A stretch of 64,000 bases of DNA, taken from the NCBI GenBank assembly GCA_963695505.1, contig CAVOGX010000014.1, positions 186,001-250,000 of the forward strand, given 5' to 3'. The notes under the pieces are model-generated. The model worked only from the letters and a program-made list of their open reading frames with translations. It searched no databases and was not told the origin of the DNA. The stretch's first letter is position 1; each line of letters starts with the position of its first letter. Below, one piece after another: positions 34,711 to 44,392 of the stretch. This DNA comes from JACSRF01 sp963695505 (GTDB lineage Bacteria > Chloroflexota > Anaerolineae > Promineifilales > Promineifilaceae). Position numbers and translations under genes: made by a program.

Positions 34711-34770
34711 ATGGTAATATCGTCCTAAGCAACCACATCGATTACCATAAATTGACGCCTGGCGTATAAT
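34711..34770 (+). promoter_or_regulatory. Kinase promoter with inverted-repeat operator
   Basis: TTACCA (34742-34747), a 17-base spacer and TATAAT (34765-34770) lie 29 bases before the kinase ATG. The -35 box is half of a perfect 8-bp inverted repeat, ATGGTAAT (34711-34718) and ATTACCAT (34741-34748), with centres 30 bp apart. Overlap with the -35 suggests a repressor site, but no regulator gene is assignable. Confidence 0.5.
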
Positions 34771-34798
34771 GAATTGAGTTGGGGAGCAAGGTACTAAC

Positions 34799-36793
34799 AT
34801 GAAAAATGCACAGATTCAGCTCTTCAACCAAATTCTCCAAGCCTTCAATGAGGATGAACTCAAAGAGCTCGCGTTTCTGCTGAACATCCAATACGAGGAC
34901 CTCAACGGCCGTAACCGGCGCGCCAAAACCGTATCGTTGGTGGACTACTGCAAAAGATCCGAACGTCTGGCCGAGCTTGTGGAATTGTGCCAACAGCAGC
35001 GACCAACGATTAGCTGGCCTTCTGTTGCTGACCAGCAGGCAGACCGCTATGACATCCAGGAAGAGCTAGGTTCAGGCGCCTTTGCCACCGTTTACAAGGC
35101 CAGGGACAAAAAGCTGGATCGCACAGTAGCCATCAAGATTCTCCACGAGCATCTGCGTTGGGACCCGGAAAACATCGAGCGATTCCACAATGAAGCCAGC
35201 AGCGCGTCCAAGCTGAATCACCCCGGCATTGTGACAATTTTTGACCGGGGGGAGATGAACGGCCGTTTCTTCATCACGATGGCCTACATCGACGGCCAAA
35301 CTGTACGTCAGTTCTTGGAGAACAACGCTCCTGTCTCATTGGTTGCAGCTATCAAGATTTTGCAACCTATTGCAGATGCATTGGACTACGCCCACGAGCA
35401 GGGCATGGTGCATCGGGATATTAAGCCTAATAACATCATGGTGCAGCAAATCGGTACGCGCCTTAAAACCACCCTGCTTGACTTCGGCCTGGTAAAGGCC
35501 ATGGACAGTAGCGTAGACTTAACTTCCCTGGGTGTGACTTTGGGCACGCCAGAATACATGTCCCCGGAGCAGGCCGATCCCGCCCGGCGGCAGGAGATTG
35601 GTCCCGCCACGGATCGCTATGCGTTGGGCATTGTAGCCTACCAGATGCTTACAGGGCGGGTGCCATTCGAGGGTAACACCTCAGCCACCCTGTATGCCCA
35701 TGAATACAAGCCTGTACCGCCACCGCAAGAGCTGCGCCCCGAATTGTCCGATGACACAGCCCGGGCCCTGGTGAAAATGCTGGCTAAAGACAAAGCTGAT
35801 CGCTTTGAGTCGGCAACGGCGTTTGTGCAGGCGCTGGAGGCACCTTCCCAACCTGCCAGTCAGGCGCCGGGTGCGCCGCGGGTAAAATCTGCGGTTAGCG
35901 TGCCTGGATGGGCTTGGGGGGCTGCCGGGCTAGTGCTGCTGGCGGTGATTTTGGTTATTTGGCGGCCATGGGCAGGCGAGACGCCACAAACGAATGTTGG
36001 TAATGGGGAAACAGCCGTTTCCCCACCCACAGATGGCCAAACCATTGACCTGAACCAGACAGTCCGCGGCAAAATTTCAGGCGCAGGCGCCGAAACCTGG
36101 ACTTACACCGGTTCGCGAGCCGAAGTAGACATCCGGATAGACGGCGGGCCCGAGGATACCTTTGTCCTCATTCTCGCCTATCAGGATGGTGGACAGGCTG
36201 CTTATATCGATTATTCCGGCAAAGGGGAAGGCGAATTGCTGAAGTATTATGACCTGCAAGAGAACATGAAAATTGTGGTTGACGAAACGGAAAATGATGG
36301 CGCGGAATACACTCTATCCATCACACCATCCGAGTGGAATTATCTTTGGCCTGGTGGATCTTACGGTGGCGAGATCCGCGGCGCGAACCCGGAAAAATTT
36401 CTCTATGGCGACGAAGCGGCCCGGGTCGATATTATTGTTGAAATGACTAAAGCGGAACAGCCTTTGCTGGAGGTTTATAAATCCGACGGCGGGTTGATGA
36501 TTAGCGCAAATGAGGCGGATGAAAACGGCCGTTTAATCTTGTCCAACCTGGAATTTAAGGGGGGAGATGAGCAGTACGAGATCATCATTCGCGATCTGGC
36601 TAACAACGGTGCTACTTACCATATCGAGATGCAGGCCAGTAAGGAAGCACTTACACCCACAATGGAGCAATCCGGCAACACTCAATCTCCAGCGCTCGCG
36701 GAAACCCAAGGTATTGCGTGGACCATTCCCCTGAGGGGAAAAGCCACCTATCTGTATTTGGACTTCATAACCTCGGTTTTCGCTGCGCCATAA
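34799..36793 (+). CDS. Membrane Ser/Thr protein kinase with N-terminal EAD-like (Death-fold) domain
   Basis: 664 residues. Residues 1-75 (FNQILQAFNEDELKELAFLL, YEDLNGRNRRAK, RPTISW) match the helical effector-associated domains used as adaptors in bacterial conflict and signalling systems. The Hanks-type kinase occupies about 83-345 with GSGAFATVYKA, the VAIKIL lysine, HRDIKPNNI and DFGLVKA, then TPEYMSPEQ. A single membrane helix (WGAAGLVLLAVILVIW) follows near 365-390. The outer part has two beta domains of about 100 residues (FVLILAYQDGGQAAYIDYSG, LEVYKSDGGLMISA) like pre-peptidase domains. It presumably senses outside and phosphorylates cytoplasmic targets, with the EAD recruiting an effector carrying a matching domain. 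Confidence 0.85.
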   Translation: MKNAQIQLFNQILQAFNEDELKELAFLLNIQYEDLNGRNRRAKTVSLVDYCKRSERLAELVELCQQQRPTISWPSVADQQADRYDIQEELGSGAFATVYKARDKKLDRTVAIKILHEHLRWDPENIERFHNEASSASKLNHPGIVTIFDRGEMNGRFFITMAYIDGQTVRQFLENNAPVSLVAAIKILQPIADALDYAHEQGMVHRDIKPNNIMVQQIGTRLKTTLLDFGLVKAMDSSVDLTSLGVTLGTPEYMSPEQADPARRQEIGPATDRYALGIVAYQMLTGRVPFEGNTSATLYAHEYKPVPPPQELRPELSDDTARALVKMLAKDKADRFESATAFVQALEAPSQPASQAPGAPRVKSAVSVPGWAWGAAGLVLLAVILVIWRPWAGETPQTNVGNGETAVSPPTDGQTIDLNQTVRGKISGAGAETWTYTGSRAEVDIRIDGGPEDTFVLILAYQDGGQAAYIDYSGKGEGELLKYYDLQENMKIVVDETENDGAEYTLSITPSEWNYLWPGGSYGGEIRGANPEKFLYGDEAARVDIIVEMTKAEQPLLEVYKSDGGLMISANEADENGRLILSNLEFKGGDEQYEIIIRDLANNGATYHIEMQASKEALTPTMEQSGNTQSPALAETQGIAWTIPLRGKATYLYLDFITSVFAAP

Positions 36794-36916
36794 ACCTGAA
36801 TAATAGAGCAGAAAAGACGCAACGGCCGTTTCCACCCCACCCCCCTTGTGATACAATTCGGAACTACCGTTCTACTCTACTATCCTCATTTTGCATCCTT
36901 ACGTAAAAGGTGATTC

Positions 36917-39009
36917 ATGCCTAAATTTGAACTCCAATCCGACTTCCAACCGATGGGCGACCAACCCGAGGCCATCGCCAAACTTGTCGACGGCCTGAAA
37001 CAGCGGCGACCGCTTCCAAACCCTGCTCGGCGCCACCGGCACCGGCAAAACCTTCACCATCGCCAACGTCATCCAGCAAACCCAACAGCCCACCCTGGTC
37101 ATCGCCCACAACAAAACCCTGGCCGCCCAGCTCTACAGCGAATTCCGCGAATTCTTCCCCAACAACGCCGTCAGCTACTTCGTCAGCTACTACGATTACT
37201 ACCAGCCAGAAGCGTACGTGCCGCGCCACGACCTCTTCATCGAAAAAGAGACGCAAATCAACGAAGAAATCGACCGTCTGCGCCTGCAGGCCACGGCCAA
37301 CCTGCTGAGCCGCCAAGACGTCATCATCGTCGCTTCCGTCTCCTGCATCTACGGCATTGGCAACCCGCGAAGCATGGGGCAAAGTCACCGTCAGACATCG
37401 AGCGGGGCAACAACTACCGCCGCGACACGCTCCTGCGCCAGTCTGGTCGACATCCAGTACGACCGCAACGACCTGGAACTGCGGCGCGGCACCTTCCGCG
37501 TGCGCGGCGATACGCTGCAAATCTTCCCCGCCTACGCCGAAACGGCCTACACGGTCGAATTTTGGGGCGACGAGGTGGAGCGCATCAGCCGAATTTGATG
37601 CCACTGACCGGCGAAGTGCTGCTGGACATGGCCAACGTCGAAATCTTCCCCGCCCACGCAATTCGTCACCGACGAAGACAAGCTGGCCCAAGCCATCAAC
37701 GACATCGAAACGGAACTGACCGAGCGCATCGCCTACTTCAAAGAGCGCAACATGTTCCTGGAAGCCCAGCGCATCGAGCAGCGCGCCATGTACGATCTGG
37801 AAATGCTGCGCGAAGTCGGCTTCACCTCCGGCATCGAAAATTACAGCCGCCATCTGGATCAGCGCCAAGCAGGCGAACCGCCCTGGACGCTGCTCGATTA
37901 CTTCCCCGCCAACTACCTGCTGGTCATGGACGAAAGCCACATGACCATGCCCCAGGTGCGCGGCATGTACGCCGGCGACCGCAGCCGCAAGCAAACGCTG
38001 GTCGATTATGGCTTCCGCCTGCCCAGCGCCCTGGACAATCGCCCGCTCAATTTCGACGAATTTGAGGAGCGCATCAACCAGGTGATCTTCACCAGCGCCA
38101 CGCCCGGGCCCTATGAACTGGAACATTCGGCCCAGATTGTGCACCAGGTCATTCGCCCCACCGGCGTTCTGGACCCCGAAGTAGAAGTGCGCCCGGTCAA
38201 AGGGCAGGTGGATGATTTGCTGGGCGAAATCAACAAACGCACGGCACGTGGGCGAGCGTGTGCTGGTCACCACCCTCACCAAGCGCATGTCCGAAGATTT
38301 GAGCGATTACCTGCTGGAAATGGGCGTCAAAGTCCACTATCTGCACTCCGAAGTCCATACCATTGAGCGCACCGAAATTTTGCGCGATTTGCGCATGGGT
38401 GTCTTTGATGTGATCGTGGGCATCAACCTGCTGCGCGAAGGGCTGGACCTGCCGGAAGTGTCGCTGGTAGCCATTCTGGACGCCGACAAAGAAGGCTTCC
38501 TGCGCTCGGAAACATCGCTGACCCAGACGATTGGCCGCGCCGCGCGCCATGTGGAGGGCAAGGTGATCATGTACGCCGACAAAATCACCCGCTCCATGCA
38601 GGCCGCGCTGGACACGACCAACGCGCCGCGCGCGAGAAGCAAGCAGCTTACAACGAAGAACACGGCATTGAGCCAAAAAGCATCATGAAAGCGGTCCACG
38701 ACCTGACCGGACGACATCGCCGAACAGTACAAAGAAGATCTGGCCCTGGCCGAAGGCAAAGGCAGCTACACCACCACGGCCGATCTGCCCAAGGCGGAGC
38801 TGAACAAGATGATTAAGGAACTGGAAAAGCAGATGAAAGCAGGCGGCGCAAGCGCTGGAGTTCGAGAAAGCGGCCCTGCTGCGCGACCAGATTATGGAAC
38901 TGCGCCAAATTATGGTGCTTAAAGATGCCGGGGCCGACGGCGACATGCCGGAGTGGGAGCGAATGCGCCGCTGGATGAGGCGGGCATCAGCTTCGAACCG
39001 GGCGATTGA
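36917..39009 (+). CDS. uvrB: Excinuclease ABC subunit B (frameshifted)
   Basis: The helicase-like damage-verification subunit of nucleotide excision repair. Fragments across three frames give MPKFELQSDFQPMGDQPEAI, the Walker A region LLGATGTGKTFTIANVI, the beta-hairpin region YYDYYQPEAYVP, VDIQYDRNDLELRRGTFRVR, LLVMDESHMTMPQ, INQVIFTSATPGPYELEHS, LREGLDLPEVSLVAILDADKEG, QTIGRAARHVEGKVIMYAD and a UVR-motif tail ending DEAGISFEPGD. Corrected length is about 690 residues, normal for UvrB. I located about a dozen indels (near 37004, 37367, 37393, 37442, 37590, 37603, 37655, 38248, 38622, 38710, 38841 and 38970). Nearly all are single insertions outside homopolymers. Confidence 0.88.
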
Positions 39010-39201
39010 CGTTGAAAGGGCAAAGGGTTGATAAAATGTCCCCTTGTTGCAAACCCCGCTGGCTAATGCAGTCCCGGCACGGTCCACAAATGATACGTAA
39101 AAAGCCAGGATTCCCATAACCCTCTTTCTTGCCTGATATGCTATACTTCATGGTCAATCCGCTGTGTAGAATGTGAATACACAGAGGTGTGGAGAAACAT
39201 C

Positions 39202-40953
39202 ATGGAGAACATTCTCAATTCTGAACAGGAAGAACTGCTCAAACGCACCCGCGACGTGCTGGGCCAACTGCGCGATGTGCTGGCGCGATACGGCCGCTTC
39301 CACCGAAGACCGCACCGCCCTGGCCGAATCCATTCGCCAGTTGGACGAACTGTTCCTGCTGGTCCTGGCCGGGGAGTTCAACTCCGGCAAATCCTCTTTC
39401 ATCAACGCCCTGCTCGGCCAGCAGCTGCTGGAAGAAGGGGTCACGCCCACCACCAGCCAGATTTACCTGCTGAAATATGGCGACAAAGCGGAGCAAAAGC
39501 CGGTCGAAAAAGGGGTCTGGGAGCAAACCGCGCCGGTCGAAATGCTGCAAAAAGATTAGTCATTGTCGATACGCCAGGCACCAACGCCATTTTGCGCGAA
39601 CATGAGGCGCTGACGGCCGAATTTATTCCCCGCAGCGATCTGGTGCTGTTCATCACCTCGGCCGATCGGCCGTTTACCGAAAGCGAACGCAGCTTTCTGA
39701 CCCAAATTCGTGACTGGGGCAAGAAAATTGTCCTGGTGGTGAACAAAATCGACATTCTCGCGAGCGAAGCCGACCGAGAGCAGGTGATTGACTTTGTCAC
39801 CGATTCGGCGCGTAATTTGGTGGGTGAGATTGCGGCCGTTTTTGCCGTGTCCGCCAAACAGGCGCAAAGAAGCCAAAGCGGGCCAGCCGCAGCTCTGGCC
39901 GCTCAGCGGCTTTGAGCCGCTGGAAAAGTTTATTCACGACACGTTGGATGATGACGGCCGTTTCCGCCTCAAACTGCTCAATCCCCTGGGCGTCGGCCAC
40001 AAACTGGTCAAAAACAGCTTGGACTGCGTGGAAGACGACCTGGATTCGCTGCAAAGACGACCGCCAACTGCTGGACGACATTGAGCGGCAAATGACCTAT
40101 TACGACGAAGATATGCAGCGCAATTTCAAGGCGCGCCTCAGCGAAATCGACAACATTGCTCTACGACATGGAAAAGCGGGGCAACGATTTCTTCGACGAG
40201 ATGATGCGCCTTGGCCGCATTCCCGACCTGATGCGCGCCAAACGCGTGGAACGCGCTTTTGAGCAAGAAGTGGTCGCCGACACGCCGCAGCAAATCGAAC
40301 ACCGGGTCAGCGAACTGGTCGACTGGATGGTGGAGCAGGATTTGCGCCAGTGGACGGCCGTTGCCGACCACATGGCCAAGCGCAAAGAAGACCACGACAA
40401 CCGCATCGTCGGCGAAGGTGGCCCGCGCGAAGGCACGCTGGCCTACGACCGGCAGCGGCTCATCGACTCCATCGGCGCAGCCACCCACCGCGCCGTCGAA
40501 AGCTATGACAAAGAACAGAGAAGCGGAGCAAATGGCCGAATCGGCCCGGCAGGCCGTGGTCAACACCGGATTGGCGGCGTGGGCGTCGGGCTGGGCGTGG
40601 CTATCGCCATCGCCGCCCACGTCGTTTGGGTGGATGTGACCGGCATTCTGGCCGGCATCGCCGCTGCTACCATCGGCCTGCTCATTTTGCCCGCCCGCCG
40701 CCGCAAAGCCAAAGCGAGAACTGGAAGAGAAGCTGGCCGACCTGCGCCACAAGCTGGTGAGCAGCCTGACGGAGCAGTTTGACCGCGAAATGCGGCGCGG
40801 CACGCAGCGCATCGAAGACACGGTCGCCCCCTTCGCCCGCTTCGTCCGCGCCGAACAGGACAAAATCGGCACGCAGCGCGACGACTTGTGGAGTTGGAAG
40901 CGCATATCATCGGCCTGCAGGCGCAGCTAAAATCGGAAAAAGTAACTGCCTGA
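39202..40953 (+). CDS. Dynamin-like GTPase (frameshifted)
   Basis: The start MENILNSEQEELLKRTRDVL leads to a G domain with the P-loop AGEFNSGKSSFINALLG, switch threonine in EEGVTPTTSQIYLL, the G3 motif VIVDTPGTNAI and G4 VVNKIDIL. A long helical stalk follows (VEDDLDSL, ERQMTYYDEDMQRNFKARL, FDEMMRLGRIPDL). A paired hydrophobic segment (GVGLGVAIAIAAHVV, GILAGIAAATIGLLIL) fits a membrane-inserting paddle, and a coiled-coil tail ends LQAQLKSEKVTA. Bacterial dynamin-like proteins remodel or protect membranes. About ten indels split the frame between 39,290 and 40,895. The corrected product is about 580 residues. A strong terminator follows. Confidence 0.8.
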
Positions 40954-40957
40954 GATA

Positions 40958-40985
40958 AAGCCCGGCCAAAACCGGGCTTTTTTTA
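40958..40985 (+). terminator. Terminator after the dynamin-like gene
   Basis: AAGCCCGG and CCGGGCTT form an 8-bp stem with a six-base loop, followed by a run of T (40978-40984). It lies 5 bases after the stop. Confidence 0.9.
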
Positions 40986-41023
40986 TACCAAACCTGCCAT
41001 TGGTTTTAAAAGGGATTCAGGTT

Positions 41024-41455
41024 TTATGCGGCGCGGCGTCCTTGAATGAGCGGCCAAATGACGCCGCCGATTGCCCCAAAAGCCAGCCCGCCCAGCCCAA
41101 AACCACACACGCACAAAAGGGTGGCCACGGTACCGCTGGCCAGGGCATCACCCACATTGGAATAAACGGCCGTTGATACTGCCGAAGAAAGACCTGAAAA
41201 AATACCTAAAATTAAGCCGCTGGCTCCACCCGACAAAGCCCCACCCAGGGCGCTGGTAGCCATATCTTCTTCGCCAGGGGCCAAATAGCCATAGCCAATT
41301 CCCGCCCCTACCGGAATGAGGAACCCGGCACAAGCCAGACAAATCGCTACAACCGGCCCTAAAAATGGGATGAGTGAAAGCAATCCCAACAAAATGGCTA
41401 CACCAGCCGCAGCCGCTCCAGCCTTAATCACGCTTTGCATATCAATATTTTCCAT
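41024..41455 (-). CDS. Small glycine-rich membrane protein, unknown function
   Basis: 143 residues with about four hydrophobic segments (AAGVAILLGLLSLIPFLGPVV, LACAGFLIPVGAGIGYGYL, GLILGIFSGLSSAVSTAVYS, CVCGFGLGGLAFGAIGGVIWPL). Small residues dominate, and a short acidic loop (APGEEDM) joins helices two and three. The architecture resembles small DUF-type proteins next to envelope genes, but I do not recognise a family. It starts 22 bases after the DUF4126 gene on the same strand, so the two are probably co-transcribed. Confidence 0.75.
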   Translation of the reverse strand: MENIDMQSVIKAGAAAAGVAILLGLLSLIPFLGPVVAICLACAGFLIPVGAGIGYGYLAPGEEDMATSALGGALSGGASGLILGIFSGLSSAVSTAVYSNVGDALASGTVATLLCVCGFGLGGLAFGAIGGVIWPLIQGRRAA

Positions 41456-41477
41456 CAGTCAAACCTCCGTTTTTGAA

Positions 41478-42065
41478 TTAAAAAGCTAATTTTCGCTTCT
41501 GGCGGCGGCGACGATAACCACGCACCAGCAGCACCAAACCCAAAATTGCCAGAACCCCCGCCAAAATCGGCAGCAGCAAAGACAATAAGGAAACAATGAA
41601 AGCGACGATATCTTCTACCAGGCTGACAAACCAGTTGCCGGTTCCGGCCGTTCCGGCGGTGACAACAGGGCGGATCACCCCTTTGGCCGTATGCACACTC
41701 CCGGCCAGCAAAATACCGGCAGCGATAGCCAGGATGGGGTGAATGTCGGTAATCACATTGGCATTAGCGGCAAAAAGAATGGCGCCTGCCGTGGGGCGAA
41801 TGAAGGTTTGAATGATGTCATTGAGGGTATCCACAGCGGGAATTTTGTCCACCGTCATTTCCACAGCCAGCAAAATGACCAGCAGGCCAATAGCCCACCA
41901 ACTGGCTATGTAACTGTACGGTTCCGAGAGATTCAACAGCGGGTCATGCAGCGGGAAGCGAGCGGCAAGAGCCACCAATAGCAGCGGTATGTAAGCATTC
42001 AGGCCGGCGCTGCTGGCCAATCCAAAGGCTGCCCCCACTCCGCCGATGGCTTGAATCATTGTCAC
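41478..42065 (-). CDS. DUF4126 family membrane protein
   Basis: 195 residues with five or six membrane helices. Family features are the opening GVGAAFGLASSAGLNAYIPLLLVALAA, the VDKIPAVDTLNDIIQTFIRP loop, and GSVHTAKGVIRPVVTAGTAGTGN. DUF4126 proteins have no established function. The end is a basic tail (RRRRQKRK). It lies in a - strand run of three membrane-protein genes with short spacers (22 and 12 bases). Confidence 0.88.
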   Translation of the reverse strand: MTMIQAIGGVGAAFGLASSAGLNAYIPLLLVALAARFPLHDPLLNLSEPYSYIASWWAIGLLVILLAVEMTVDKIPAVDTLNDIIQTFIRPTAGAILFAANANVITDIHPILAIAAGILLAGSVHTAKGVIRPVVTAGTAGTGNWFVSLVEDIVAFIVSLLSLLLPILAGVLAILGLVLLVRGYRRRRQKRKLAF

Positions 42066-42077
42066 ACTCCTTGCAAA

Positions 42078-42944
42078 TTACAGACCGGGAAGGCTGGTCA
42101 TTATACCGGTGAGACTGAAGCGAATAATGCTGATAGCGCTGAGTTCGATGATAGCAAAAAGGATTCCCAGGGTAAGGGGTACGGCCGTTTCCCGCAAGCG
42201 CATCGCACGTCCATCCCGTTTTAGTAGTATAAGGCTCAAAATCACGTTGACTGAGCCTAAAGTTGCCAACAAACCTGCCGTACTTACAAGGGCCATTACG
42301 TACAGAACCACCGGTTGGTTGCTCAGCACCAACAGGGCCACAAATCCCGCAGCCAGCATTAAGCCTAACAAATCTTGCCAGCTCCCCAGCATGGATCGGG
42401 GTATGTATTGCCGCCACAGCGTCTGCGCCAGCGCCGGAAACACAAAGCTGCCCATAGCCAATCCCGTGCCCATACCTGTCAGCAGGCGCAGCCAGTTTTG
42501 TGGGGTGTAGAGGTGGGGCGCATTGGGGAAAAAATGCAGCAGCGAATTCACACCGTCAATTCCCATCAGCCCAATAAAAGCCAACAGCATAAGTAAAATT
42601 GGCCAAGGCGGCAGCTCCGTATGGCGCATCCGCCCCCTCAGCCAGAAATAGAGAACGGCCGTTGCCACCCCTAAATACATTCCCGTGCAGCGCGCACACA
42701 GCGGCAACTGCCGCCCGGCAACGATGAAAGAACGTTCCGTAATCCGGTGGCAAACCGCATAGCCCAGCCAATCAGCGCCATCCAAAAGCATATGTTGTGA
42801 CAGGTGAGCTTCACCCGTTACGGCATAAAAACCCATCAAGACTAATGTGGCTACCGCAATGCTCAATACTCCCCAGCGCCGCACGCGCGGTTTATGCCAC
42901 TGTTCGCCAATCGCTTGCTTCATGGTTTTGCTATCTGCAGTCAT
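42078..42944 (-). CDS. DUF2085 family membrane protein
   Basis: 288 residues with seven or eight hydrophobic segments. The diagnostic motif CHRITERSFIVAGRQLPLCARCTGMYLG (given here by its ends, at about residues 63-90) contains the conserved CHR and CxRC elements of DUF2085, a family of unknown role with possible metal or haem-type ligands. The N-terminus MTADSKTMKQAIGEQWHKPR is cytoplasmic. It is first in the three-gene membrane operon reading leftward. Confidence 0.85.
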   Translation of the reverse strand: MTADSKTMKQAIGEQWHKPRVRRWGVLSIAVATLVLMGFYAVTGEAHLSQHMLLDGADWLGYAVCHRITERSFIVAGRQLPLCARCTGMYLGVATAVLYFWLRGRMRHTELPPWPILLMLLAFIGLMGIDGVNSLLHFFPNAPHLYTPQNWLRLLTGMGTGLAMGSFVFPALAQTLWRQYIPRSMLGSWQDLLGLMLAAGFVALLVLSNQPVVLYVMALVSTAGLLATLGSVNVILSLILLKRDGRAMRLRETAVPLTLGILFAIIELSAISIIRFSLTGIMTSLPGL

Positions 42945-43074
42945 TCATTCACCTGGGGCATTTTCCTGGGGCTCTTTTAACGGTACAATAACCAATGTGC
43001 TGGATTATAGCATATGAAAGCACGAGAATTGAGAGAACAACTGTTACGTTGACATAAATTCTGAGGAGCTTAAA

Positions 43075-43876
43075 ATGCCCAAATCACCCACTGCCATCTA
43101 CCACCCCAAAACCTTGCTTGAAGCCCTGCAACTCCTGGCCCAACCGGACACCTTGCCCCTGAGCGGCGGCACAAAACTGCTGGCGGGAGATGTCGCCAGC
43201 GCTGTCGTTGATTTGCAATATTTGGGCTTGAATCAAATAACCCAAACAGAGGAACGCCTCAATATTGGCGCAACATTACCATTGTCAGAGGTCTTTTCCG
43301 CATTGGAAGGGCATGCGGAAAAATCAACACCGGCCGGGCTGCTGCGCCAGGCCATTCACCAGGCGGGGCCCAATACGTACCGCAATGCAGCCACGCTGGG
43401 TGGCACTATTGCCAGCCGCCTGCCAGACAGTGAACTGCTCGCCGCGCTGCTGGTTCTGGAAGCTACGATCGCGCTGCACACCCCGGAGCTGTTGGAAGTG
43501 AATATCGCCGATTACCTGAGAGCAGAGGCACGGCCGTTTGGCCTCATCACCGCCATCACCATTCCCTGGCAAGCTGGGCGCTTCGCCAGTGAGCGCGTTG
43601 CCCGCACGCCACGAGATTATCCTATTGTGTCTATCACCCTTTGGCAGCCACAAAATGAAGCCCCCACGGTTAGCCGCCACCGGGCTGGCGGAACGGCCGT
43701 TTCGCCTGACATCGGCCGAAAAGCACCTCCGCCAGGGTATGACACCCGCAGCCATTGACCAGGCCGCCACTGCCGCCAGTGAGGCAACTACCCACCCCGG
43801 CGACTTTCGCGGTGATGCTGCCTACCGTGCCCAAATGGCAGCCGTACTGACCAGGCGTGTAGCCTTTGGGGCGTAG
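43075..43876 (+). CDS. FAD-binding subunit of a molybdenum hydroxylase (CoxM/CutM type), frameshifted
   Basis: The N-terminal 190 residues have the two FAD-binding loops of the xanthine dehydrogenase/CO dehydrogenase medium subunit: LSGGTKLLAGDV and ATLGGTIASRLPDSELLAALL. The C-terminal domain continues in another frame as RLAATGLAERPFRLTSAEKH and ends GDAAYRAQMAAVLTRRVAFG. One C too many in the run at about 43,657 explains the break. The corrected product is about 266 residues, the usual size. It is an orphan here: neither the molybdopterin nor the 2Fe-2S subunit gene is in the window. moaA at 16.3 kb could serve the same cofactor. Confidence 0.82.
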
Positions 43877-43942
43877 GTGCGAATACATTTACATCTATGC
43901 AAACTTGCATCCTCCACCGTACCTCGCTACGATTACAGAACC

Positions 43943-44317
43943 AAGCTGGCCGGGTGATCGCGGCAGCGTGCTCGTGGGCACGCTGTTGAGGAAAGTCCGC
44001 ACTCCACAGAGCACGGTGCCGGCTAACGGCCGGGCGGGGTGACCCGACGGCAAGTGCAACAGAGAGGCATATTGCTGGCGGTTGCTTCCGCCAGTGAGGG
44101 TGAAACGGTGGTGTAAGAGACCACCGGCAGTGGCAGTAATGTCGCTGGCCAGGCAAACCCCACCGGGAGCAAGGCCAAGCAGGACAGAGGGGCTGCTCGC
44201 CCGGCTAACGTCCGGGTAGGCTGCACGAGGGTGCCAGCAATGGCACTCCCAGATAGATGATCATCGGCGTTCATGGCAGCATGAACGCGTACAGAATGCG
44301 GCTTATAGGCCAGCTTG
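43943..44317 (+). ncRNA. rnpB: RNase P RNA, type A
   Basis: Conserved blocks of bacterial RNase P RNA appear in order: GAGGAAAGTCCGCACTCC near 43989, the ACAGAGAGGC region, GGTGAAACGGTGGTGTAAGAG with GACCACCGGC, AGATAGATGATC near 44251, and ACAGAATGCGGCTTATAGGC near 44291. The ends AAGCTGGCC and GGCCAGCTT form helix P1. Length of about 375 bases fits the ancestral type. It is the catalytic RNA that trims tRNA 5' ends. Confidence 0.94.
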
Positions 44318-44332
44318 GTAACTTTCAAAAGG

Positions 44333-44392
44333 TGGAATGATGAATGCGGAATCAATTACCATTTCATCATTCCTCGTTCATCATTCAACATT
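44333..44392. repeat. Word-repeat spacer (TCATCATTC words)
   Basis: The spacer contains GGAATGATGAATG followed by complementary words TTTCATCATTCC and GTTCATCATTCAAC. GGAATGATGAA pairs with TTCATCATTCC with one unpaired or shifted base. It ends at the phosphatase start codon. Confidence 0.6.

Noticed and set aside
34751..34770. TTGACG and TATAAT as the kinase promoter
   Set aside because: Only 7 bases lie between the hexamers; the TTACCA box 17 bases from the same -10 is a better -35.
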